DNA of 39,513 bases from Acidobacteriota bacterium (lineage in GTDB: Bacteria; Acidobacteriota; Blastocatellia; Pyrinomonadales; Pyrinomonadaceae), in assembly GCA_029781855.1 (NCBI GenBank), contig JAKOVX010000022.1, forward strand, positions 1 through 39,513. The letters run 5' to 3'. Positions 31,005 through 39,007 of the stretch are shown piece after piece. Each line of letters starts with the position of its first letter. Position 1 is the first letter of the stretch. Position numbers and translations under genes: made by a program. The notes under the pieces are model-generated. The model searched no databases. It worked only from the letters and a program-made list of their open reading frames with translations, and was not told the DNA's origin.

Positions 31005-33362
31005 ATGAAAATGGAATTTTCCGCCTTTGCGTCCCTGCGTCTCTGCGGTTTGATCTTGCTCGCGGCCCTTACGATAACGGCACAAAACATACCGGCGCCG
31101 AAAGACGTGCTTGGCTTTACGCCGGGCGACGACCGCAAGCTGGCGAGTTGGGCGCAGGTGGTCGATTATTTTCAGAAACTCGACAAGGCGAGCGACCGCG
31201 TGACGTTTCAGGAGATCGGCAAGACGACGATGGGCGCACCGTTTGTTTACGCGACGATCTCGAGCCCCGATAGCCTGAAGAACCTCGAGAAATACAAAAA
31301 GATCAACGCTCAGCTTGCTGACCCGCGAACGTTCTTGAGCAGAGCAAAGTACGCCGAACGCTTGATCGAGGATGGCAAGACCATCGTCCTCATCACCTGC
31401 GGCATCCATTCGACCGAGGTCGGCAGTTATCTCTCAAGCATGCTGATCGCTTACAAACTCGCGAGCAGCAACGACGCGGACGTCAAGAAAATTCTCGACA
31501 ACACGATCATCCTGCTTGTTCCGAGCCTCAACCCCGACGGCGTCGACATCGTCAAAAACTGGTACGACAAAACGCTCGGCACGCCATTCGAAGGCACCGA
31601 TCCGCCGGAGCTTTATCACAAGTACGTCGGCCACGACGACAACCGCGACTGGTACGCGTTTACGCAGGTCGAGACGCAGCTGACGGTCGATAAGATACAC
31701 AACGTCTGGCACCCGCAGATCGTCAACGACATCCACCAGCAAGGCTCGCTCGGTGCACGCCTTTTCCTGCCGCCGTATATGCAGCCCGTCGAGCCGAACG
31801 TGCCGAAACAGATCGTCGAGGGCTACACCGAGCTTGGCAATTACATCGCCGCGGATCTTCGAAAACAGGGTTTTCAGGGAATAACGACCGATTCGACCTA
31901 TGACGCGTGGACGCCTTCGCGTGCGTATTCGCATTACCACGGCGGCGTGCGAATTTTGTCGGAAACGGCTTCGGCAAAGCTCGCGACGCCGATCACCGTA
32001 AAATTCGAAGACCTCCGCCCGGGCCTCGGCTTCGACCCGAAAACGCAGTCGCCGACCTTCGGCCCCGTCTGGAAAGGCGGCGAATGGCACCTCCGCGACA
32101 TCACCAACTACATGACCGCCGCCGCGTTCAGCCTCCTAAACCACGCCGCCAACAACCGCGAAGAATGGCTGTCAAGGTTCTATCATATCGGCGAGGAAGC
32201 GGTGCGGCCGAGGAAGGACGGCGAACAATTTGGTTTTGTATTTAATCAATTTTCACTGGGCGGTGAGACGCTCGACCAATTGATCTTGAAGCCGGCAGGT
32301 GTTGAGATCACAGAAACAAATGACGGAGCATTAGTTAGATTTGATCAGCCCTACGGTGCGTTTGCGAAGGCCTTGGCCGAGCGACAGAATTATCCGAACC
32401 TGAAGAACGAACGCGGCGAGCCAATTCAACCGTATGACGTTACTGCCCACACTCTTCCGCTTCTCTTATACGGGGTCGACGCCAAGTTCGTGAACGCTCC
32501 ATATCAGATCAAGAAACCTACATGGGGCAGCAGTGGGGCTGACTTTGGCCCATGTAGAAAGATTAACATTCATATCGGTATTTACCGATCTTTCGTCCCG
32601 GCTATTGATGAAGGCTGGACTCGTTTTATTCTCGAAAGCGCCTTCGAACCCAACTGCCTCCAAGCATTTTCGCTCGGAAACCGAGTTATAACGGATGACC
32701 TGAAGCTCGTTGAGAAATTCGACAATTTGCCCGACCACGTGGTGCAGTACGACAGTCGAGTCCCGGTTCTGGGAAACTACGGAACGATTATCTTCCCCGA
32801 CCAATCGCCGAATTCGATCCGGAACGGCTACCCGAAGGGCTCGATGCCCGACGAGTACACCGGCGGGATCGACGACAATGGCGTCGAAAATCTCAGGAAC
32901 TATGTCCAAGCCGGCGGGACGCTTGTTTTCCTGAACCGCTCATCCGATTTTGCGATCGAGCAGTTCAACCTGCCGATCCGCGACGTGACCAAGGGCCTCG
33001 AACGCAAAGAATTCTACATTCCCGGCTCGATACTCCGCACCGAACTCGACCTCACCTCGCCAATAGCCAAAGGAATGCCGAAAGAGTCGATCGCCTGGTT
33101 CGAGAGCGGCCCGGTTTTCGAAGTCGAAGGCAGGGCGGTCACGAGTGATTTCGGTGTAAGGGTCATCGCCCGCTATCCGTCCGACCCTAAACAGATACTT
33201 CTCTCAGGTTGGGCACTCGGCGCAGAAAAGATCGCGGGCAAGGCCGCACTGGTCGAGGTCAAAATCGGGAAAGGCAAGATCATCCTTTTTGGCTTCCGTC
33301 CGCAGTACCGCGGGCAGGCGTTGGCGACGTACCCGCTGCTATTCAACGCGTTAAGCAATTAG
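31005..33362 (+). CDS. M14-like zinc carboxypeptidase, secreted
   Basis: 785 residues from ATG 31005 (GGAG 11 bases upstream). The frame is open further back to 30855, but that would translate the palindromic repeat and bury the signal peptide; from 31005 the signal is residues 1-25 (ends TITAQ). Zinc-site residues H135 and E138 (HSTEVG) and H244 (NDIHQQG) are present, with E320 (LSETAS) as a candidate catalytic Glu. The C-terminal half beyond about 420 contains PYDVTAHTLPLL, DEGWTR and a glutamine-amidotransferase-like end, as in large M14-like secreted peptidases. Bases 32221-32640 are AT-rich (48% GC by hand count) and carry two internal inverted repeats. Its stop codon lies inside the left inverted repeat of the GxxExxY cassette. 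Confidence 0.86.
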   Translation: MKMEFSAFASLRLCGLILLAALTITAQNIPAPKDVLGFTPGDDRKLASWAQVVDYFQKLDKASDRVTFQEIGKTTMGAPFVYATISSPDSLKNLEKYKKINAQLADPRTFLSRAKYAERLIEDGKTIVLITCGIHSTEVGSYLSSMLIAYKLASSNDADVKKILDNTIILLVPSLNPDGVDIVKNWYDKTLGTPFEGTDPPELYHKYVGHDDNRDWYAFTQVETQLTVDKIHNVWHPQIVNDIHQQGSLGARLFLPPYMQPVEPNVPKQIVEGYTELGNYIAADLRKQGFQGITTDSTYDAWTPSRAYSHYHGGVRILSETASAKLATPITVKFEDLRPGLGFDPKTQSPTFGPVWKGGEWHLRDITNYMTAAAFSLLNHAANNREEWLSRFYHIGEEAVRPRKDGEQFGFVFNQFSLGGETLDQLILKPAGVEITETNDGALVRFDQPYGAFAKALAERQNYPNLKNERGEPIQPYDVTAHTLPLLLYGVDAKFVNAPYQIKKPTWGSSGADFGPCRKINIHIGIYRSFVPAIDEGWTRFILESAFEPNCLQAFSLGNRVITDDLKLVEKFDNLPDHVVQYDSRVPVLGNYGTIIFPDQSPNSIRNGYPKGSMPDEYTGGIDDNGVENLRNYVQAGGTLVFLNRSSDFAIEQFNLPIRDVTKGLERKEFYIPGSILRTELDLTSPIAKGMPKESIAWFESGPVFEVEGRAVTSDFGVRVIARYPSDPKQILLSGWALGAEKIAGKAALVEVKIGKGKIILFGFRPQYRGQALATYPLLFNALSN

Positions 33363-33388
33363 CCACGAATGACACGAATGGCACAAAT
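33357..33388 (+). repeat. Left terminal inverted repeat of the GxxExxY cassette
   Basis: 32 bases that match the reverse complement of 33778-33809 at 30 positions. The inner 27 (33362-33388) have one mismatch. The arm is built of 9-base steps (CACGAATGA, CACGAATGG). It overlaps the TAG of the M14 gene at one end and touches the ATG of the GxxExxY gene at the other. Confidence 0.9.
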
Positions 33389-33766
33389 ATGGAAGAGGAA
33401 AAAGTACTCTATAAAGATCTTTCGTACCAGATAGTTGGTGCGGCGATGAAGGTACACACGGAACTTGGTCCGGGATTTCTGGAAAAGGTCTACGAAAATG
33501 CCTTGATGATCATGTTCGAAGAATCTAGAATTGCCGCAAGGGCACAGGTTCCAATCCAGGTACAATTCCATGACCGCGTGGTCGGCGACTATTTTGCCGA
33601 TATCCTCGTGAACGATCAAATTATTCTTGAACTCAAGGCTCAAGACCGAATCGCCGACATTCATCGAGCCCAAGCCCTCAACTATCTCAGCGCAACAGGA
33701 TTCCGCCTTGCCATTCTTATCAACTTTGGTCGTGACCGTCTCGAACATCACCGAATCGTCCTGTGA
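33389..33766 (+). CDS. GxxExxY protein, PD-(D/E)XK nuclease-like (PDDEXK_3)
   Basis: 125 residues, the usual family length. The name-giving motif G29-F-L-E32-K-V-Y35 is intact. The nuclease-type core D71...E81-L-K83 (ADILVNDQIILELKA) has the spacing of PD-(D/E)XK enzymes, so it may be an active DNA or RNA nuclease, although no activity is established for the family. ATG at 33389 directly abuts the left inverted repeat, which therefore replaces the normal ribosome-binding region; no Shine-Dalgarno is visible. An upstream in-frame extension would run into the M14 gene and is rejected. The stop is followed, 11 bases later, by the right inverted repeat, and the transcript could fold with the gene in the loop. 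Confidence 0.85.
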   Translation: MEEEKVLYKDLSYQIVGAAMKVHTELGPGFLEKVYENALMIMFEESRIAARAQVPIQVQFHDRVVGDYFADILVNDQIILELKAQDRIADIHRAQALNYLSATGFRLAILINFGRDRLEHHRIVL

Positions 33767-33777
33767 ACGTTTCCTAA

Positions 33778-33809
33778 ATTTGTGCCATTTGTGTCATTCG
33801 TGGCCAATT
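33778..33809 (+). repeat. Right terminal inverted repeat of the GxxExxY cassette
   Basis: Reverse complement of 33357-33388 with two mismatches. It is followed by a T-run at 33808-33815, so the folded pair could also act as a terminator for the plus strand. The run overlaps the MFS stop codon. Confidence 0.9.
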
Positions 33810-33813
33810 TTTT

Positions 33814-35385
33814 TTAATGCATGCCTTCGACCTTGCGCGGGCGAAGGACGCGCTTGAAAAAGAATCCGGCGGGGACGCATAACCCGCAGAGGATCGTCAG
33901 CAGCCAGAAATCGTCGATATAGGACAAGACGGCAGCCTGACGGACGACCATTCCGTAAACCTGCCGGTACGCGACCTCGGTTGCCGTCGCCGGGTCCATC
34001 GTCGCCAACAATCCGTTGCGGATCTGTTCGAACATTTGCCGAAATGCCGGGTCGTAGTCGGTCGTGTGTGCGGTCAGCACCGCTTGGTGGACCTGCTGGT
34101 TGCGGGCGAGCAAGGTCGTCATAATGGCGATGCCGATGCTGCCGCCGGTGTTGCGCATCAGGTTGTAAATGCCGCTCGCGTTGCCGATCTGCTCGACCGG
34201 AAGCGTCGCCACCGAGATCGTTGTTAACGGCACAAACACAAATCCCATCGCAAAGCCGCTAATGATCATCGGGTAAATGATATTGCTCTGGGCAATTTCG
34301 AGATTTATCCCCGTGAACATATACATCGACACGCAGAGCACCGTAAACCCAAACGCGATCAGGTACCGCGAATCGACCCTGCCGATCATCCGGCCGACGA
34401 TCATCATTGAGACGATCGACCCTATGCCGCGTGGACTGACCGCGATCCCGCTCTCCACCGCCGGATAACCGAGCACCGTCTGCAAAAACAGCGGCAGGAG
34501 CGCGGTCGAACCGTACAGCACGACACCTACCGATGCGATCATCGCGCACCCGACGGCAAAATTGCGGTTGAGAAAAACGCGTAAGTTTACGATCGGTTCG
34601 GGCGTGTAGAGTTCCCAGACGACGAATCCGATCAGGCTCAGTGCCGATACGGTCGCCGTAAAGATGATCAGCGACGATTCGAACCAGTCTCGCTGCTGGC
34701 CGAGGTCGAGCGTCAATTCCATCGCCCCGAGCCCGAGCGCCATCAGGCCAAATCCCGTGTAGTCGATCTTGCCCGGCTTCTGGTTTTGCAGGTACGGCGG
34801 GTCCTCGACAAACGCGTTCGCCATGAACGAGGCGAGTATGCCGATCGGCAGATTGATGTAAAAGATCCAACGCCACGAATAATTGTCCGTGATCCAGCCG
34901 CCGAGCGTCGGCCCGATGATCGGGGCGACGACGATGCCCATTCCATAAAGTGCCATCGCCGCGCCGCGTTTCGCCGGCGGAAAACTCTCAAGCAAGACCG
35001 ACTGGGCGATCGGCTGCAGCGCACCGCCGCCCATTCCCTGCAGTATGCGGGCGATGATCAGGATGGTCAGGTTCGGCGCCGCTCCGCACAGGGCGGACGC
35101 GACCGTAAATATGATGATGCAGATTATGAGGAACCGCTTGCGGCCGACGTATTTGCCGATCCAGCTCGTCGCCGGCAGGATGATGGCGTTCGAGATCAGG
35201 TAGCTGGTGAGGACCCACGTTGCCTCTTCCGTAGTTGCCGACAGGTTGCCGGCGATGTGCGGCAGCGCGACGTTCGCGACCGAGGTGTCGAGCACCTCCA
35301 TCACCGTCGCCAGCATCACCGAAACGGCAATGAGCCACGGATTAAAACTGGGGACCCATTGCTGGGGTTCGGACGATTCTGCCAT
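33814..35385 (-). CDS. EmrB/DHA2-family MFS multidrug efflux transporter
   Basis: 523 residues with 14 predicted transmembrane helices, the DHA2 number. Early motif VANVALPHIAGNLSATTEEATWVLTSYLI (first helix loop), the GRIxGRKR-type loop (GKYVGRKR) and motif C APIIGPTLGGWITDNYSWRWIFYINLPIG are all DHA2 hallmarks. It exports drugs or other hydrophobic compounds by proton antiport, and with the upstream membrane-fusion protein should span the envelope through an outer-membrane channel not encoded here. ATG at 35385 has AAGG 9 bases upstream, 11 bases after the fusion-protein stop. No regulator gene is adjacent. Confidence 0.93.
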   Translation of the reverse strand: MAESSEPQQWVPSFNPWLIAVSVMLATVMEVLDTSVANVALPHIAGNLSATTEEATWVLTSYLISNAIILPATSWIGKYVGRKRFLIICIIIFTVASALCGAAPNLTILIIARILQGMGGGALQPIAQSVLLESFPPAKRGAAMALYGMGIVVAPIIGPTLGGWITDNYSWRWIFYINLPIGILASFMANAFVEDPPYLQNQKPGKIDYTGFGLMALGLGAMELTLDLGQQRDWFESSLIIFTATVSALSLIGFVVWELYTPEPIVNLRVFLNRNFAVGCAMIASVGVVLYGSTALLPLFLQTVLGYPAVESGIAVSPRGIGSIVSMMIVGRMIGRVDSRYLIAFGFTVLCVSMYMFTGINLEIAQSNIIYPMIISGFAMGFVFVPLTTISVATLPVEQIGNASGIYNLMRNTGGSIGIAIMTTLLARNQQVHQAVLTAHTTDYDPAFRQMFEQIRNGLLATMDPATATEVAYRQVYGMVVRQAAVLSYIDDFWLLTILCGLCVPAGFFFKRVLRPRKVEGMH

Positions 35386-35396
35386 TGTCGTCCGCC

Positions 35397-36788
35397 TTAT
35401 CTGACCTTTACGCTTGGTTCAACCGACATTCCGGGAGCGAGCAGATGGGCATCGTCCGGCTGGTCCTCAAAAACGATCTTGACGGGCACACGCTGGACCA
35501 CCTTAACGTAATTTCCGGTCGCATTCTCCGGCGGCAACACGCTAAAGCGTGAGCCGGTCCCGACCTGAAAACTCTCGACCTTGCCCTTAAACGTCTGGCC
35601 CGGATAGGCATCTACCTTGATATCGACCGGCTGGCCGATCCGCATATTTTCGAGCTGAGTTTCCTTGAAATTGGCGACGACCCAAACCGCGCTCGATTGC
35701 GAGATCGCCATCAGCGGCGTTCCGGCCTGGATTAGCTGGCCCTCTTCGATCGTCTTTTTAGTTACGTAACCGTCCGAAGGCGCGTAGATCTTCGTGTACG
35801 ACAATTCGACCTCGGCCTGATGAACGGCGACCTCGGCGGCGGCTATCTGCGATTCGGCACTGTCGACCTGAGCCTCGGTCACTCCTATGCGTTCGGGTGC
35901 GGCAGCCGCGTCGGCAAGGCGGCCTTTAGATTCGTCGACCTGCGAACGGGTGAGATCGACCTGCGCGAGCGACTGGCGATAAGTGTCGTTAGCAGTCGCA
36001 ACGCCGGCGTTCGCTTCGTCGACACGCGATTGGGCGGCCGCGACCTGCTTTTCGGCAGCGTTCAATTGCGACTGTGCATTCTGGAGAGCGTTGGTCGCAA
36101 GATCCAAAGACTGCTGCGAAATGTCGCCTTTCTGGAAAAGAGCAAGCCGCCGGTTGTACTCGGTCTGCGCGAGCTTGACGTTCGACTCTGCCTGCGGAAG
36201 CTGGGCCCGCGTCTGCGCGAGATTTGCCTGGGCGGTACGTGCCGCTGCCTGCGCCTGCGCTATCTGACTGCGTTTTGCAGCAGCCGCAAGCTGTGTTTGA
36301 TTTACATTCGACCGTGCCGTCTGCACGCTCGACGCCGCGGTCGTCTTTCCCGCATCGGCTGTCTTGGTCGTCAGATCGACATTCGCTTTCGCCAGGCCCT
36401 GCTGGCTTCGGGCATTTTCGAGCTGCGCCTTGGCCTGCTCGAGCTTGACCTGAAAATCGGTCGGATCGAGCTCGACGAGCAGATCGCCTTTGTGAACGAG
36501 TTGGTTGGACTTCACGTGGATCTTCGTGACGTACGCCGACACCTTCGGGCTGATCTGCACGATGTCGCCGTCAATAAAGGCGTCGTCGGTCGACTCGAAC
36601 TGCCGCGAATATAGCCAATATATCAGCCCGCTGACCGTTACGATCAGCAGAACCGCGATCCCAATGGACAGATTTCGGCGTCTCTTTCCGTTCCGAACGA
36701 CCGGTGCCTCGACCGTGGTCACCGCCGATTCATCCGCGGCATCAGGCTCATTCTCTTGATTTTCTATCTCCGGATCGACTTCACTCAT
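35397..36788 (-). CDS. EmrA/HlyD-family membrane-fusion (periplasmic adaptor) protein
   Basis: 463 residues. Cytoplasmic start of about 33 residues, one transmembrane helix (about 38-60, LSIGIAVLLIVTVSGLIYWLYS), a biotinyl-lipoyl-like half-motif (VHKGDLLVELDPTDFQVKLEQAKAQLENA), a long Ala/Gln-rich coiled-coil hairpin (about 105-300), then the second lipoyl half and beta-barrel (YAPSDGYVTKKTIEEGQLIQAGTPLMAI). It bridges the MFS pump to an outer-membrane channel. ATG at 36788 follows a purine-rich AAGGTGGGG. It is the first gene of the pair; a palindromic operator lies 32-45 bases upstream. Confidence 0.92.
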   Translation of the reverse strand: MSEVDPEIENQENEPDAADESAVTTVEAPVVRNGKRRRNLSIGIAVLLIVTVSGLIYWLYSRQFESTDDAFIDGDIVQISPKVSAYVTKIHVKSNQLVHKGDLLVELDPTDFQVKLEQAKAQLENARSQQGLAKANVDLTTKTADAGKTTAASSVQTARSNVNQTQLAAAAKRSQIAQAQAAARTAQANLAQTRAQLPQAESNVKLAQTEYNRRLALFQKGDISQQSLDLATNALQNAQSQLNAAEKQVAAAQSRVDEANAGVATANDTYRQSLAQVDLTRSQVDESKGRLADAAAAPERIGVTEAQVDSAESQIAAAEVAVHQAEVELSYTKIYAPSDGYVTKKTIEEGQLIQAGTPLMAISQSSAVWVVANFKETQLENMRIGQPVDIKVDAYPGQTFKGKVESFQVGTGSRFSVLPPENATGNYVKVVQRVPVKIVFEDQPDDAHLLAPGMSVEPSVKVR

Positions 36789-36819
36789 TTGATCAATTCC
36801 CCACCTTGACGCTTAAGTT

Positions 36820-36833
36820 AGTAAGCACTTACT
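36820..36833 (-). promoter_or_regulatory. TetR-type operator upstream of the efflux operon
   Basis: AGTAAGCACTTACT is a perfect 14-base palindrome, 32 bases before the emrA-like ATG. AGTAAG/CTTACT half-sites are typical of TetR/AcrR-family repressors of efflux pumps. TTGACA on the minus strand at 36863-36858 may be the -35, but no good -10 follows at 17 bases. No TetR gene is in the window. Confidence 0.55.
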
Positions 36834-36986
36834 TTTTGTCTCATTTTGAAAAGTTTTTGTCAATTTTCTAAGCTGCTTCAACTCGTAAAACAGAAAATGG
36901 CCGATGAATTGGTGCTTCCATTACGCGACTTACTGGAGTGCCTTCCCCTTTCGATTCTGTTACGATTACCCTTTTTGATAATTCCG

Positions 36987-38261
36987 ATGAACGAGATCAT
37001 TAATGTCACGCGGGTCCCGGGAGGCCCGACAATACTCACCGACACAATGTCGGGGGTCCGAAGTGCGACGATCGGCTTCTTTTTCAAGGTCGGTTCGCGT
37101 CACGAACCTTCAGAACTGAACGGCATCTCGCATTTCATCGAACACACCGTGTTTAAGGGGACAAGGCGGCGAACGGCCCTTGATATCGCGATCGAAACCG
37201 ATCGTCTGGGCGGGAACCTAGACGCGTTCACTACGCACGAGGAAACGGGATTTGCCATCAAGGTGATCGACGAGCAATTGCCGCGGGCATTCGACCTCAT
37301 CGCCGACATGCTGATCGATCCGCGATTTGACGAGACGGATCTGAAGAGTGAGCAGCGCGTGATCATCGAAGAGATGAAGATGATCGAAGATTCGCCGGAG
37401 GAGTACTTGAGCGAGATCTTCAGCGAGGCATTCTTTCCCGGACACCCGCTGGGAATGAACATTGCCGGGACGCCAAAGACCGTTCGGTCGTTTGATGCCA
37501 CGAAAACACGCGAGTACCACCGGGACACTTATCAGGCCGGAAATCTCGTGATCGCGGCGGCCGGAAACGTGGAGCACAAGCAGATAGTTGAACTTGCGGC
37601 CAAATATTTTGAAAGCGGGAAACAAAATAACGCAGGTCCGAGTGCTGCGATCTCAAAGCCTGAATACGCCGCACCAATCATAATCCGCCAAAATAATAAT
37701 CTTGAGCAGGCACACCTGATACTGGCGGCTCCGCTCGTGTCGGGAGCCGATGACCGTCGATATGCTGCGGATCTATTGGCCAGTATCCTCGGCGGCGGAA
37801 CGTCGAGCCGCCTGTGGCAAAAGGTCCGTGAGGAACGCGGCCTCGCTTACAGCGTTGGGGCGGTCGTTTCGATGCATCAGGATTGCGGCCTTTTTTCGGT
37901 GTTCGCCGGGACTTCTCCGGATCAGGTAGGCGAGGTTGTCGACCTGGCAATCTCAGAGATCCGCGACGTAGTTGCCAACGGCGTGACGGGCGAGGAACTG
38001 GAACTTGCTAAGCAGCAGACCGCCGCATCGATCCTGCTGGGATTGGAAGATTCCGCCGCTCGGGCAGCGACACTTGCCCAGCAAGAGATGCTGCACGGCC
38101 GCCAGATATCGGTCGAAGAATCGCTTGAGAAATTTGACGCTGTGACGGTCGCCGACATTCAGGCTCTTGCGACTGAGCACTTCACAACCGAGGCAATGGC
38201 GTTTGCGGCGATCGGCGACGTCAAGGGCTTGAGGGTCGGCCGCGATCGGCTGTCAATGTAG
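36987..38261 (+). CDS. M16-family zinc metallopeptidase (processing-peptidase-like)
   Basis: 424 residues from ATG 36987. A start at 36846 would prepend 47 residues without conservation, including a run through the efflux promoter region, whereas MNEIINVTRVPGGPTILTD is a standard M16 beginning. The inverted zinc motif HxxEH is H49-F-I-E52-H53, with the downstream Glu in RVIIEEMKMIED as third ligand candidate. A second, catalytically inert homologous half follows (NLEQAHLILAAPLVSG...GTSSRLWQKVREERGLAYSVGA), the normal arrangement. Single-chain M16 enzymes of this size degrade or process peptides, often as dimers. GATAAT at 36977-36982 lies just upstream; no Shine-Dalgarno is seen. Confidence 0.9.
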   Translation: MNEIINVTRVPGGPTILTDTMSGVRSATIGFFFKVGSRHEPSELNGISHFIEHTVFKGTRRRTALDIAIETDRLGGNLDAFTTHEETGFAIKVIDEQLPRAFDLIADMLIDPRFDETDLKSEQRVIIEEMKMIEDSPEEYLSEIFSEAFFPGHPLGMNIAGTPKTVRSFDATKTREYHRDTYQAGNLVIAAAGNVEHKQIVELAAKYFESGKQNNAGPSAAISKPEYAAPIIIRQNNNLEQAHLILAAPLVSGADDRRYAADLLASILGGGTSSRLWQKVREERGLAYSVGAVVSMHQDCGLFSVFAGTSPDQVGEVVDLAISEIRDVVANGVTGEELELAKQQTAASILLGLEDSAARAATLAQQEMLHGRQISVEESLEKFDAVTVADIQALATEHFTTEAMAFAAIGDVKGLRVGRDRLSM

Positions 38262-38322
38262 CCGCATTTGTGGCACAGATCACAGCTTTTTGCATTAGAA
38301 TGCTCGTATCCTGACCAGGATC

Positions 38323-38985
38323 ATGCGTGGAATAAATCTGAAAAAATTCTTTCTATATTCACTGATCGCCTCCGTCGGGATCAGCGCGTTTCTGGGTATA
38401 GTCGTAATTATTTTCGGAAATTTCGGTGAGTTCGAATCGAAAGTACTGTTGACGTCCGTAGTTATTACGGTGACTAGTATTTTAGGATTAGCGTCCGGAG
38501 CGTATTTGGAAACGGGCCAGAGTCGTGCTCTTCCGCTTGCAGGAATAGTACTTTCGGTCATTTCGGCAGGAATGTGGCTCATGATCGTCTGGGCGTGGCG
38601 CGATCAAAACAGTAATTTTGTAAAGTCGCTGATGTCGGTCACTATTCTCGCCACCGCGTTTTCGCACCTGTCGCTCCTCTCGCTCGCGAAACTGGACCGA
38701 CGCTTCAAGTGGTCTTACTATGCAGCTCACGCACTGATTTGGACGCTTGCAGGATTTCTGATCTGGCTGGTCTGGACGATCGAAAACGACATCAGCGATC
38801 TGGCGGGGCGTATCATCGGCGTTCTATCAATTGCCGTCGCGGCGGTGACGGTCGCCACGCCGATATTCCATAAATTGAGCAACAGCGGATACACCGACGA
38901 AGAGATCGATGCCGAGATCGAGAAACTAAAGCTGAAGATCCAGAGCCTCGAAAAGCAAAGATCACGGGCGCCGGAGTCTGAGTAA
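38323..38985 (+). CDS. Uncharacterised six-helix membrane protein with C-terminal coiled coil
   Basis: 220 residues. About six transmembrane segments fill residues 8-185 (FFLYSLIASVGISAFLGIVVIIF, LLTSVVITVTSILGLASGAYL, AGIVLSVISAGMWLMIVWAW and others). The last 35 residues form a charged helix, TDEEIDAEIEKLKLKIQSLEKQ, predicted to be a coiled coil facing the cytoplasm. I do not recognise a family; the layout suggests an oligomeric membrane scaffold. ATG at 38323 has AGGA very close upstream. It stands alone on the plus strand, 61 bases after the M16 gene, with a TAGAAT at 38296-38301 that could be its -10. Confidence 0.7.
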   Translation: MRGINLKKFFLYSLIASVGISAFLGIVVIIFGNFGEFESKVLLTSVVITVTSILGLASGAYLETGQSRALPLAGIVLSVISAGMWLMIVWAWRDQNSNFVKSLMSVTILATAFSHLSLLSLAKLDRRFKWSYYAAHALIWTLAGFLIWLVWTIENDISDLAGRIIGVLSIAVAAVTVATPIFHKLSNSGYTDEEIDAEIEKLKLKIQSLEKQRSRAPESE

Positions 38986-39007
38986 GTGAGTACGCGAAAG
39001 TAGCGCC

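Larger units (their letters stand above)
33357..33809 (+). mobile_element. Inverted-repeat-bounded cassette carrying a GxxExxY nuclease-like gene
   Basis: A 453-base unit consisting of left repeat, one gene and right repeat, and nothing else. Flanking genes are intact and converge on it: the M14 gene ends inside the left repeat and the MFS gene ends 5 bases beyond the right repeat. That exact fit, and the lower GC content inside, suggest insertion as a cassette. No obvious target-site duplication is seen. That it moves is inference. Confidence 0.55.

Noticed and set aside
33209..33388. N-terminal extension of the GxxExxY protein into the M14 gene
   Set aside because: Family members start close to the KDLSYQIVGAA block; the extension is an out-of-frame reading of M14 sequence and of the inverted repeat.
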